Positions 7,070 to 15,250 of a stretch of DNA of 19,802 nucleotides are shown in pieces (the stretch's first letter is position 1; each line of letters starts with the position of its first letter). Below the pieces are notes generated by a model that saw only the letters and a program-made list of their open reading frames with translations, was not told the origin of the DNA and searched no databases. Source of the DNA: JACKOD01 sp041591635 (lineage in GTDB: Bacteria; Pseudomonadota; Gammaproteobacteria; Pseudomonadales; Oleiphilaceae); the NCBI GenBank assembly GCA_041591635.1, contig JBFHRO010000033.1:1-19802 (forward strand), written 5' to 3'. A program made the translations under genes and the position numbers.

Positions 7070-7114
7070 CACAAAATCACAGAGACCTAAACGCCGCCGC
7101 CCAATGCACGCCCC

Positions 7115-8683
7115 TCAGGGCATCAACATGCCCCGAATCATGAAGTAGAGCATGGCAGCCAGCAGCGCCGAGGCAGGCACGGTGATAATCCAGGCGGCCG
7201 CTATTTTCATCAAGGAGGAGCGCTTCACCAGCTCTTCTTTGTACACCAGCTTCAAACGCTTGCGCTCGGCCTTGGACAGGATGATTTCATCCTCGTGCTT
7301 TTTCAGCCGCTTGAGCATCTGATCCATATCTTCGATTTTGGCTTTGCGAAAATTTTTCAGGTATTTTTCAATCCGCGCCCGCTCTTCCCCTTCGTGCTGA
7401 TCCAGAATCTGATGCAATTGACTGGCATAGCTGACCTTCAGGTATTCACGCAAAAAGCCCACACCAAACACCCCGCCAATGGCAATGTGGGTCGAGCTGA
7501 CAGGCAAGCCCAATTGCGAGGCGATGATAACGGTGATCGCTGCCGCCATGGCCACACAGTAGGCTCGGGATTTGTTCAGCTCGGTGATTTCAGAACCGAC
7601 AGTCTTGATCAGCTTTGGTCCGTACAGGGTCAAGCCAAGCGCAATCCCTGCCGCGCCAACCACCATCACCCACAAGGGAATGCGTGCTTTTTGCGAAATA
7701 CCAGCGTTGGTCAGGGCATCGTTGATCGCCGCCAGCGGTCCGACCGCATTGGCAACATCGTTGGCACCGTGCGCAAAACTTAACAGCGCCGCCGCGAATA
7801 TCAAAGGTACCGTAAACAGACCATTAACGGCCTTGTCGGTGTTTTCCATGGTGGCGGCTTTTCGGTTAATCAGTGGTTTGATAACGGCCAGCACAATGCC
7901 CGCCCCCACGAGTCCGATAAGGGAAGCGCTGACAAAATTGAGCTTCACGAGTTGTTTGATACCCTTGAGGGCAAGATAAGTGATAAACGCCCAGGCCATA
8001 AGTGCCAACAGCCAGGGAACCACCCGTCGAGCAGCTCCCACCATATCTTCCTGGTAAATAACAGTGCGCTTTATGAAGTAAAGTAGCAATGCCGCGATCA
8101 CTCCGCCCATCACCGGCGACACGACCCAACTGGCAGCGATCGCCCCCATGGTGCCCCAGTTGGCGATTTCCAGCCCACCCGCTGCGACGCCCGCGCCCAG
8201 CACCCCGCCTACGATAGAGTGCGTGGTAGAAACTGGCGCGCCCATCCAGGTGGCCAGGTTCAGCCACAAGGCGCCCGCCAGCAGCGCCGCAATCATCAGC
8301 CACACAAACACTTCGACTGAAGGAATCCGGGAGGGATCAATGATGCCCTTGGAAATGGTGCTGACCACATCGCCGCCCGCGATCAACGCCCCCATGGCCT
8401 CAAAGATGGCCGCAATAATGATGGCACCGGTCATGGTGATGGCCTGTGACCCCACCGCCGGCCCGACGTTGTTGGCCACATCGTTGGCACCGATATTCAT
8501 GGCCATGTAACCACCAATCATGGCGGCCACTACCAATAGGTAACTATTGGGAATTCCCTGTGAGTGGCCCATGGTATAAAAGAGAATACCCACCATGAAC
8601 AAAAGGGCGAACCCGAGGCGCATCATTTCAAAACGCGCCGATTCGGTCGCCTTCTCCATTTTCTTGATATTAGAGAACTCCAT
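7115..8683 (-). CDS. PiT family inorganic phosphate transporter
   Basis: The protein has 522 residues and about ten or more membrane spans. The PiT signature occurs twice, as expected for the duplicated fold: GANDVANN at 65-72 and GANDVANA at 306-313. Each is followed later by a paired motif, APVSTTHSIVGG at 149-160 and LPVSSTHIAIGG at 393-404. The family imports phosphate (or metal-phosphate) with H+ or Na+ across the inner membrane. Residues about 411-490 form a long, highly charged soluble segment (KYLKNFRKAKIEDMDQMLK, EDEIILSKAERKRLKLVYK) before the last span. No DUF47/PhoU-like partner gene is adjacent, and no Pho box was seen. The start at 8683 has GAAAGG about 10 bases upstream. Confidence 0.92.
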   Translation of the reverse strand: MEFSNIKKMEKATESARFEMMRLGFALLFMVGILFYTMGHSQGIPNSYLLVVAAMIGGYMAMNIGANDVANNVGPAVGSQAITMTGAIIIAAIFEAMGALIAGGDVVSTISKGIIDPSRIPSVEVFVWLMIAALLAGALWLNLATWMGAPVSTTHSIVGGVLGAGVAAGGLEIANWGTMGAIAASWVVSPVMGGVIAALLLYFIKRTVIYQEDMVGAARRVVPWLLALMAWAFITYLALKGIKQLVKLNFVSASLIGLVGAGIVLAVIKPLINRKAATMENTDKAVNGLFTVPLIFAAALLSFAHGANDVANAVGPLAAINDALTNAGISQKARIPLWVMVVGAAGIALGLTLYGPKLIKTVGSEITELNKSRAYCVAMAAAITVIIASQLGLPVSSTHIAIGGVFGVGFLREYLKVSYASQLHQILDQHEGEERARIEKYLKNFRKAKIEDMDQMLKRLKKHEDEIILSKAERKRLKLVYKEELVKRSSLMKIAAAWIITVPASALLAAMLYFMIRGMLMP

Positions 8684-8744
8684 AGGACATACACCTTTCA
8701 GTTTAAGAAATCATTCCGCACAAGGGGCAGCTTTCGGCGCCGCC

Positions 8745-8773
8745 ACTATAGGCTGATCCAGGCAAAAATGAAA
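8745..8773 (-). promoter_or_regulatory. Candidate sigma70 promoter of the PiT gene
   Basis: On the minus strand TTTCAT (weak -35) and TATAGT (-10, five of six) are separated by exactly 17 bases. Transcription would start near 8738, about 55 bases before the ATG at 8683. Confidence 0.4.
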
Positions 8774-8841
8774 CGCCGGCCAAGATTAGCAAGTCACTTT
8801 ATCAATGACGACTAGAAGATCACAGATCGAAAAACAAACGA

Positions 8842-8870
8842 TTGAGTATTTACTCTAATTTCGCTACTGT
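8842..8870 (+). promoter_or_regulatory. Candidate promoter of the AraC-family regulator gene, with a palindrome inside
   Basis: TTGAGT (-35, four of six) and TACTGT (-10, four of six) are 17 bases apart, in an AT-rich stretch. Transcription would start near 8877, about 30 bases before the ATG at 8909. A perfect palindrome, GAGTA-TT-TACTC at 8844-8855, overlaps the -35 and the spacer, a typical position for a repressor site. Confidence 0.45.
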
Positions 8871-8908
8871 CTGGCTTTTCCGATCCTTGAACCCAAACCG
8901 TACCAAAC

Positions 8909-9982
8909 ATGGATTACCTCAACTCGCTCAGCTATCCGGCCGTCTATCTTGATCCACTTTTTGCAGCCTGGCAGAAAAGCGGCCTGAATCCCGACCTGCT
9001 CATTGATGCCGCCAACCTGCGTCACCGCCTGCCATTTGCAGCCGAGGCGCGCATCACGGGACAGGATTTTCATGCCATGTTTATCCAGTGCGAGCGCTAC
9101 TACCGGCTGCCGGAGCCTTTCAGCCTGAAAGTGGCGCAAGAATACAACTTCACGAGTGTGGGGTTACTGGGGCTGGCCGTGATCAGCGCCGAGCATCTGC
9201 GTGATATCCTGACTCTGCTTGAACGTTACCTGCCGCTTTACTTTGCGGGCGTGCAGTTTCGCTATGCCGTCAAGCACACAACGCTGGATGTCAGCTTTGA
9301 TATTGATGCGAGACTGGATCCACTGCAGCCGTTTTCACATGAACTGATTGCCGGCGTGATGAAGCGCTTTACGAGCTATTTTCACCAGGTACCCGACCTG
9401 CTACAGCTCGATTTCGCCCACAGGTCTGCGAACGCCCTGCACTATTATGAAAGCTACTTTGGCTGTCCGGTGCGCTTTGGCGCCGACACCAACCGGCTCA
9501 CGCTCTCCACCGAGCATTTGCACGCACCGCCCACCATGGCAGAAGCTGCCACCAAAGCCCGGCTTGATGCCAAACTCGAGCAACAGCGTCAACAGCTCCG
9601 CCAGGAACTCAGCCAACAACAGACGCAGGAAACCTGTGCCCAAAAAATCAGCCGCCTGTGGCTGCAAGCGCTGACCGAGGGTGAAGCTCTCTCGCTGGAG
9701 CAACTGGCGCAACAACTCAATACCACCTCGCGCACCCTGGAGCGGCGGCTGGCGGAGGAAGGCACGCGATTCAGCCAGGTGATTCATGGCCTGCGGCTCA
9801 CCCGGGCGCAACACCTGTTAAAGCATTCCCATGCCCCCATCGCCGCCATCGCCGGTGAAGTAGGGTTTCAGGACAGCAATGCCTTCACGCGGTTTTTCAG
9901 GCAAGCACTGCAACAGACGCCTTCGGAATACCGTCGCCTCCATCAAGTCGCCGAGTTGCCGCCCGCCTGGCGACAAAACTGA
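8909..9982 (+). CDS. AraC family transcriptional regulator (OruR-like, arabinose-binding-type N-terminal domain)
   Basis: The protein has 357 residues. The N-terminal domain (about 10-205) fits PF12625, the ligand-sensing domain of OruR/VqsM-type regulators: YLDPLFAAWQKSGLNPDLLI, YNFTSVGLLGLAVISAEHLRDIL. A Gln-rich helical linker at 215-245 follows (KLEQQRQQLRQELSQQQTQ). The C-terminal AraC DNA-binding domain (246-345) has two helix-turn-helix units: LSLEQLAQQLNTTSRTLERRL and IAAIAGEVGFQDSNAFTRFF, closing with the usual QTPSEYRR. The effector is unknown. A likely target is the secreted-protein gene 137 bases downstream, since a 21-bp-phased direct repeat lies between them. No clear Shine-Dalgarno precedes the ATG. 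Confidence 0.9.
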   Translation: MDYLNSLSYPAVYLDPLFAAWQKSGLNPDLLIDAANLRHRLPFAAEARITGQDFHAMFIQCERYYRLPEPFSLKVAQEYNFTSVGLLGLAVISAEHLRDILTLLERYLPLYFAGVQFRYAVKHTTLDVSFDIDARLDPLQPFSHELIAGVMKRFTSYFHQVPDLLQLDFAHRSANALHYYESYFGCPVRFGADTNRLTLSTEHLHAPPTMAEAATKARLDAKLEQQRQQLRQELSQQQTQETCAQKISRLWLQALTEGEALSLEQLAQQLNTTSRTLERRLAEEGTRFSQVIHGLRLTRAQHLLKHSHAPIAAIAGEVGFQDSNAFTRFFRQALQQTPSEYRRLHQVAELPPAWRQN

Positions 9983-10007
9983 TAAGCCGGTCACATTCTG
10001 CTTCGAG

Positions 10008-10041
10008 TGTCGCAATTGGCAGGAATCCTGTCGCACATGGC
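10008..10041 (+). promoter_or_regulatory. Direct repeat TGTCGCA-NN-TGGC, two copies 21 bp apart (candidate AraC-type operator)
   Basis: Copies at 10008-10020 and 10029-10041 agree at 11 of 13 positions and are offset by 21 bases, two helical turns. AraC-family proteins typically bind such same-face direct repeats, and the Pseudomonas AraC-type ArgR consensus, as I recall it, begins with TGTCGC in 21-bp units. The AA part of that consensus is absent here. An inverted GCGACA half-site also occurs at 9970-9975. The site lies between the regulator gene and the secreted-protein gene. Confidence 0.5.
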
Positions 10042-10119
10042 CTCACGGGAAGTCGACCGGCCCGCGCACAGTAGACACATCCAACAATAACAACTGCAAC
10101 AACCACTGCGAGATTTGCT

Positions 10120-11337
10120 GTGATTACAAGACGCACAAGCCACAAGCCTTCAACGACCCGCTGCCTGGCCGCCCTGAGCCTGCTCGTTGCCAGCTGGAGC
10201 ACAGCCACCCACGCCGAGCTCAAACCCCTTGATGACCAAACCCTGTCAGACCTGACCGGTCAGGCTTATATGGCTGTGGATCAATACCGCCATCCCGATG
10301 CCAGCGTCAACGCCGATTACCTGCGCCTGAGCCTTGGGCTGGATATCGAAACCATGCTCAACGCCGACACCCTGGAGCTGGGGCGTTATGAGCGGCCGGG
10401 CGAAAAGCCCGGCTCATCCGACGTGCTGATTCACAACTTCGGTCTGGGATACATCTATCAAAACAGTTATTTCGCCAACAATCCCAAGGCCATTCGCCCA
10501 CTCAAGCAAGATGGCTCAGGCTACCGGGATGGCGAAATTGTTCCCTTTGAAATTCGTGATCCTTTTCTGGAATTTGCCTTCGATGAATCCAGTGGCACCC
10601 CCATTGGCATGCGCATTGGCTTTGGCAAGAGCAAGGGCGTCCTTTCCGGTGACATCACCACCCTGACCGGCAATGTCAACGTGGATATCCTGGATCGCGG
10701 CGAGGGCTTGCGGGCAGCCTCCTCCAATGGCAACTTCTTCGACCAGATCATCGTATTGCTCACGCCTTTGCTGGAAAGAAACAGCCCCATCAGCACCAAG
10801 GCGCAACTGGTCGACAACACCGGCAGTCCCGACCCGATCCGGGCCGAAATGATCGGCATTCCCGACAACGAGCAGTTTCGCCTGCAAGGTGCCAGCGGCT
10901 TTACGCGCTGGTCGCTGAAAAACTTGCTTGCCTGGGGCTCCAGCAGCGAAATACAGGTGCCCAACTGCTCCTTCTTCAACTGCCCGGGCGGCGACATCAT
11001 CGTGGTGGTGCAAGATTGCAAGGTGCTCGGGATTACCGCCTGCTTCGACCTGGGCCAGTACCGCAGTTTCCCCATCGGTTCGGTCAGCGAGATCAACGGC
11101 AAGCGCTACCTCACCGGCCCAAGCGACGGGCTGTTTCTGTCGTTCCAATCGCGGGATCTGCCGTGGCTGAAAACCGCCAGCACCCAGAATCCCCAGGCTG
11201 CCGACTTTATCAGCACCACTTCTGGCGCCTTTTTCAATGTTCCCAACAGCGCCGTTCAGGTCAATCTGCAGGAAGCCCTCCACGGCACCCAGCGGGTGCG
11301 CGGCGAATATATCGACCGGGGTGTCGGGCTCTTTTGA
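10120..11337 (+). CDS. Secreted protein of unknown function with N-terminal 'DDxxLSDxTGQA' motif
   Basis: The protein has 405 residues and starts with GTG at 10120 (GCGAG about 7 bases upstream is weak). A Sec signal peptide is clear: basic ITRRTSHK, core LAALSLLVASW, cleavage after THA near residue 32. The mature end begins ELKPLDDQTLSDLTGQAY, a motif that I associate with DUF6160/FilF-like exported proteins. The rest is beta-rich with repeated short strands, no membrane helix, and four cysteines at 283, 288, 300 and 308 that could form two disulphides. It ends in Phe (GVGLF), as many outer-membrane beta proteins do. Location is probably outer membrane or cell surface. The neighbouring AraC gene may control it. 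Its stop abuts that of the acylase gene. Confidence 0.75.
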   Translation: MITRRTSHKPSTTRCLAALSLLVASWSTATHAELKPLDDQTLSDLTGQAYMAVDQYRHPDASVNADYLRLSLGLDIETMLNADTLELGRYERPGEKPGSSDVLIHNFGLGYIYQNSYFANNPKAIRPLKQDGSGYRDGEIVPFEIRDPFLEFAFDESSGTPIGMRIGFGKSKGVLSGDITTLTGNVNVDILDRGEGLRAASSNGNFFDQIIVLLTPLLERNSPISTKAQLVDNTGSPDPIRAEMIGIPDNEQFRLQGASGFTRWSLKNLLAWGSSSEIQVPNCSFFNCPGGDIIVVVQDCKVLGITACFDLGQYRSFPIGSVSEINGKRYLTGPSDGLFLSFQSRDLPWLKTASTQNPQAADFISTTSGAFFNVPNSAVQVNLQEALHGTQRVRGEYIDRGVGLF

Positions 11338-13911
11338 TCAGCGTTCCGGCTCCAGCATCAGTTGCCGGTTGTACTGCCGGCGCAGATTGTCGGCCTGCAT
11401 TGGCATGGGGCGATTCCCGGGAGCCAGCCAGTGGGAAATGCCATCGGCATAGTGCACGCTGGCCGGATTCCCGGACTGGCCACCGCTGTTGATCAGATAC
11501 AGCGGCTCCTCCCTGGAAAAATCCACCACCATGCGCATGGCCGGAATATCCCAGGCTTTGAAGTCAATACCCGTGTAGTGACCCGCCACATTCACGGTGT
11601 TGCGATCCCCGCCCGCAGGATAAGGCCCGCGATCAAGGTAGCGCCCCAGCCACTGGACCACCGACTGCTCTGCCGGTGGCAAAAATGGCTGCATCTCGGT
11701 CGCCGGCGAGGCCCAGAGGTAATAGTGCAAGCGCCCCCATTGCCAGCGACTGCGATCAGGCCCCCAGCGGGTTTGCAAATAGTCGGTGGTCTGACTCAGC
11801 GCGCGGGCGAAGATGTCCGCTTTGGTCTCCTGGGCCGGGGTGCCTGCATCATCCCAAAAGGGGCTGTCCTCGCGCCCCAGCAAGTGATCCTGCAACGCTG
11901 AATAGGTGAGTCCGCTGACCCCCACCAGGGCCTTCCAGGCCGCACCCTTCTCTCCCCCCAGCTCATCCATAAAGGTCAGGCGTGCCAGATGATACTCAAA
12001 CACCCCAAAAAAACTGGCCCCCGTTGAATCCGGCGTCATCACCCCGTCAAAGGCCAGAATCGCCGCCAGGGCCTCCTGCGCATCTTTTTGGCGTTGCGGT
12101 GACAAGGCACCTATGGCCTGTGACAGCGACTGCGCGAACGCCGGTGTGCGCAAGCGCGTCTGCAGCTTGGCCACCAGCAGGTTGGTTTGATCAAATTGCA
12201 GCCGGATACTGTCTTCGGCCCGGTGGTCGGACGTAGCCTCCAGCACCTGGGCAATGCGCTCAAAGCGCTCGGGATAGTACCAGGAGGAACTGAGCTGAAA
12301 TCCGGCATCGGTAAGGGTGCGATGATTGGCCGTGGCCAGCCATCCTGCCGGCGGATTGATCTGTCGAGGATGATTTTCTGTGGCAACAAATCCGTCCCAG
12401 TCATAGTCGCCTGTCCACCCCGGCGAGGGCAGATGTCCGGTACCCGCCTTACGCCGGGGGTAGCGGCCGGTAACCTGCCAACCAATGGACTCACGGTCGG
12501 CAAGGATCATATTCAGATGAATAAAACCGATTTTCTCAACAGCCGCCAAACCCGCCGCCAGGTTTTTCGCACCGGCAATAGCGATCAAGCCCTGCAAGGA
12601 GTTGTCGGCCTGCGTCATGGTTTGAGTCAGCGCCAGGCCGTAACGGCTGCCGGTAAAGTGCGGCTGCATCATATTGACCGCCGCAGGCGCCACCGCCGCA
12701 TTGATAAGTGGCCCGTGGCGGGTACTCTGGATCACCCGTTCGACCGTATCGCCGCCCAGCACGGCAAACCGCTCGACCCGTTCGGCGACCGGATGCCACG
12801 CCTCCTGATACCGGTATTGGGTCTGGCCTTCATGAGTGCGCAATTGCTCCAGGAACAGATCCTGGCTGTCGGCCATCACCATGGTCATGCCCCAGCCAAG
12901 CGCACCATTGGTTCCTGCCACTATGCCGGGAATGCCGGCCACCGCGATACCCGCCGCCTGGTACTCGGGCGAGCGCAGTTGCAGCAACATCCACAAGGGC
13001 GGATGCGTCAGCAGCAAATGGGTATCGTTGGCCATAATACTGGCGCCAGCGGCGGTACGTGCCGGCGCGACCGCCCAGTTGTTCGACGCTGCCTTGCCGG
13101 TAGCGATTCCCAGGGCGCGCAACCGCTGCTGCACCGCCATCACAGTGGCCACATCGCCAGCCAGTGACGCCTGCCCCAACCCCGCCAAGTCCAGCCCTGC
13201 CAGCTTGGCGGCTTCGGCATGAGGCAGCGGTTCATCGGGATACACCGGAAACAACCACGCGGCCTTTTGCACCCCCACCTGTTGCGCCGCCGCCAGAAAG
13301 GCCAGCTCTTCATGCACATTAACGCCCAGCGCCAGACTCAGCAGGGTAAACACGTGCTGGGAGTTCAGAGCCTCCCAGGGCTCAGGCTGATAGCCCGACA
13401 GCGCCAGCCCCAAAGGCAAACGCCCCTGATGCAGGCTCAACCAGGCATTGACACCCTCTGCAAAGGCGTCGAGCCAGCCCCGGGTAACCGCATCCATTTG
13501 CGCCAGCTGGGCGCGGGAAATCTGATCAAGGCCCAGGGTGCGCATGTAAATATCGATATCCAGCGCCACCGGCCCGGCCATTTCGGCCAGTCGTCCCTGA
13601 GCCAACAGGGCAAAGCCAAGCATTTGTTCATAGCGATCCGATGCCATCACATAGCCGGTGGCGATGGCCAGATCCCGTGCATTGGTCGCCTCTATAACCG
13701 GAATGCCCAGCGCGTCCCGACGCACGCTGACGGGCTCGTGCAGGCCCGCAAGCCTCAAGCTGCCTTCCTGCGGATCAAGAGTATCGGCAAACCAGGCGTT
13801 GAGCAGACCCGCGGGGCGGGCATAAATGCCCGCCAGCAGCAGCACAAGGACCAGCAAGGCCCAGTGATACCAGCGAATCGATCCCGGCAAGAAAACGGCA
13901 GGGGGTGTCAT
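11338..13911 (-). CDS. Penicillin acylase (penicillin amidase) family Ntn hydrolase, membrane-anchored
   Basis: The protein has 857 residues from the ATG at 13911; the frame extends to 14007 but the extra N-terminus would precede the anchor. Residues 16-30 are one hydrophobic segment (WALLVLVLLLAGIY), an uncleaved anchor or signal peptide. The alpha part runs to about 275 (RRDALGIPVIEATNARDLAIATGYVMASDRYEQM). The autocatalytic N-terminal nucleophile of the beta part is Ser276 in the SNNWAV motif. Further family marks are MANDTHLLLTHPPLW, NGALGWGMTMVMADSQDLF, RHGPLIN and NPPAGWLATANH. The family splits amide side chains from beta-lactams or acyl-homoserine lactones; specificity cannot be told here. 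It acts in the periplasm. Confidence 0.9.
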   Translation of the reverse strand: MTPPAVFLPGSIRWYHWALLVLVLLLAGIYARPAGLLNAWFADTLDPQEGSLRLAGLHEPVSVRRDALGIPVIEATNARDLAIATGYVMASDRYEQMLGFALLAQGRLAEMAGPVALDIDIYMRTLGLDQISRAQLAQMDAVTRGWLDAFAEGVNAWLSLHQGRLPLGLALSGYQPEPWEALNSQHVFTLLSLALGVNVHEELAFLAAAQQVGVQKAAWLFPVYPDEPLPHAEAAKLAGLDLAGLGQASLAGDVATVMAVQQRLRALGIATGKAASNNWAVAPARTAAGASIMANDTHLLLTHPPLWMLLQLRSPEYQAAGIAVAGIPGIVAGTNGALGWGMTMVMADSQDLFLEQLRTHEGQTQYRYQEAWHPVAERVERFAVLGGDTVERVIQSTRHGPLINAAVAPAAVNMMQPHFTGSRYGLALTQTMTQADNSLQGLIAIAGAKNLAAGLAAVEKIGFIHLNMILADRESIGWQVTGRYPRRKAGTGHLPSPGWTGDYDWDGFVATENHPRQINPPAGWLATANHRTLTDAGFQLSSSWYYPERFERIAQVLEATSDHRAEDSIRLQFDQTNLLVAKLQTRLRTPAFAQSLSQAIGALSPQRQKDAQEALAAILAFDGVMTPDSTGASFFGVFEYHLARLTFMDELGGEKGAAWKALVGVSGLTYSALQDHLLGREDSPFWDDAGTPAQETKADIFARALSQTTDYLQTRWGPDRSRWQWGRLHYYLWASPATEMQPFLPPAEQSVVQWLGRYLDRGPYPAGGDRNTVNVAGHYTGIDFKAWDIPAMRMVVDFSREEPLYLINSGGQSGNPASVHYADGISHWLAPGNRPMPMQADNLRRQYNRQLMLEPER

Positions 13912-14024
13912 AGGGCTTTTCTCATCGTCAGCACGGATACAAGCCATAACCGGGCGCCACGCAGGGGCCGGCTGGCGGAAAAGGCAGAATATAGCTGACC
14001 TCGTCACGCTTTAACATTCTGCTC

Positions 14025-14043
14025 CCGGCTGCGCCGGTTTTTT
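14025..14043 (+). terminator. Hairpin plus T6, intrinsic-terminator-like, upstream of the diguanylate cyclase gene
   Basis: CCGGC-TGC-GCCGG followed by six T residues. The stem is short (5 GC pairs). On the plus strand there is no gene upstream for 2.7 kb, so it would stop antisense transcription of the acylase gene or act as an attenuator ahead of the cyclase gene. Confidence 0.45.
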
Positions 14044-14071
14044 GTCGACCTTCTACCGGGGGTTGGCTACA

Positions 14072-15238
14072 ATGGCGAAGGCTAATCATGATAAAAACAA
14101 AGCACTCATGGACAATACAGATTACGAACGGGAATTCGTTAAGCCAAAGACTCACTCTCAATATCTTGAAGCATCCATCCGTGACGAACGCCGCGTAATC
14201 AATGTATTGCGACTGCTCTCGGCCTGCGCCATCGTGATGCTGATTTTGATAGGTTCCAAAGCCTATGCCGTGGGCCATACTGCCCATGGCATTACCCTCT
14301 ACATGTTCTCGGTGCTCATGATGTTCAATCATCTGCACCTGCTGCGCAAACAGAACAACAACGCCTTCAAGCAAAGCTTTTTCTTTCTGGTGGCGATTCT
14401 GTTTCTGTACCTCACCGCCACCGGCGGCGAAAGCAATACCGGCCCGCTGTGGTTCTATGTGTTTCCCTCGCTGGCGTTTTATATCTTCGGCCTGCGCATC
14501 GGGCTGGCGGGCGTTGTGCTCTGCATGCTCGCTGTGCTGATCATGTTCCGCTTTCCGAATCTGCCCTTTGTAACCACAAGCTATACCACTGATTTCCAGA
14601 TCCGTTTTCTGGCCACACTTTCCTTTGTGTCGCTTTTTGCCTTTGTTCTCGACAGTTCCCGCCGCACCGCCCAGGACGAACTGATGGAGATGGTGGCGCT
14701 CTATGATCGTGCCGCCCGTACCGATGAGTTGACAGAGCTTTCGAACCGGCGCGACATGAAGTCGCATCTTGAAAACGAATTCAGCCGCTATCAGCGCCAT
14801 GGGCACCACTTCTCGGTGATCCTGATGGACATAGACCACTTCAAGCAGATCAATGACAACTATGGTCACGATGCCGGCGATATCGTGCTCAAGGACTTCT
14901 CCCGTCTGCTGAAAAGCCTCTGTCGTCGGGTAGACGTACTTTCCCGCTGGGGCGGCGAGGAATTTCTCATGCTGCTGCCCGATACCTCCTTGCTGCAGGC
15001 ACTGTCCATGGCCGAACGCCTGCGCGACGAGGTGGAACTGCACCGGTTTACCTACCGCGGCGCCGCCATTCCTGTCACTATGAGTGCCGGCGTCTGCTCG
15101 ATCAGCCAGTTCAAGGATATCGCTGGCTTGCTCAAGCAAACCGACGTCAATCTGTACGAAGCCAAAGTCAACGGGCGTAACCGGATTGTTCCGGCGGTCA
15201 AACCCACCCGCAGCGTCCCCTTGCAAACCGTCTCCTGA
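14072..15238 (+). CDS. Membrane diguanylate cyclase (six-span sensor domain plus GGDEF)
   Basis: From the ATG at 14072 the protein has 388 residues. The start is uncertain: a TTG at 14042 lies in the terminator T tract, and the ATG at 14108 (MDNTDYERE) would suit the TACAAT hexamer at 14068-14073 as a -10; none has a good Shine-Dalgarno. About six membrane segments lie at 45-63, 74-90, 102-116, 126-140, 142-159 and 178-194, with TGGESNTGPLWFYVFP in the middle. The GGDEF domain starts near 212: DELTELSNRRD, DIDHFKQINDNYGHDAGD, GGEEF at 294-298, and the inhibitory RxxD at 285-288. It should make c-di-GMP, with a membrane or small-molecule signal as input. The sensor domain matches no class that I can name. 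Confidence 0.88.
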   Translation: MAKANHDKNKALMDNTDYEREFVKPKTHSQYLEASIRDERRVINVLRLLSACAIVMLILIGSKAYAVGHTAHGITLYMFSVLMMFNHLHLLRKQNNNAFKQSFFFLVAILFLYLTATGGESNTGPLWFYVFPSLAFYIFGLRIGLAGVVLCMLAVLIMFRFPNLPFVTTSYTTDFQIRFLATLSFVSLFAFVLDSSRRTAQDELMEMVALYDRAARTDELTELSNRRDMKSHLENEFSRYQRHGHHFSVILMDIDHFKQINDNYGHDAGDIVLKDFSRLLKSLCRRVDVLSRWGGEEFLMLLPDTSLLQALSMAERLRDEVELHRFTYRGAAIPVTMSAGVCSISQFKDIAGLLKQTDVNLYEAKVNGRNRIVPAVKPTRSVPLQTVS

Positions 15239-15250
15239 TTGGGCATCGTG

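Noticed and set aside
10020..10030. Palindrome CAGGA-A-TCCTG between the AraC gene and the secreted-protein gene
   Set aside because: Short, and it overlaps the two direct repeats, so it is more likely a by-product of them than a site of its own.
10516..11283. 255-codon minus-strand open frame opposite the secreted-protein gene
   Set aside because: The plus-strand protein has a signal peptide and ordered composition; the antisense frame has none.
12187..13167. 326-codon plus-strand open frame within the acylase gene
   Set aside because: Antisense to a well-supported Ntn hydrolase; no domain, signal peptide or Shine-Dalgarno.
13912..14024. Possible c-di-GMP (GEMM) riboswitch before the cyclase gene, given the hairpin plus T run
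   Set aside because: The conserved GEMM segments (such as the GGACGCAAAGCC stretch) are absent; only isolated CACGC words occur.
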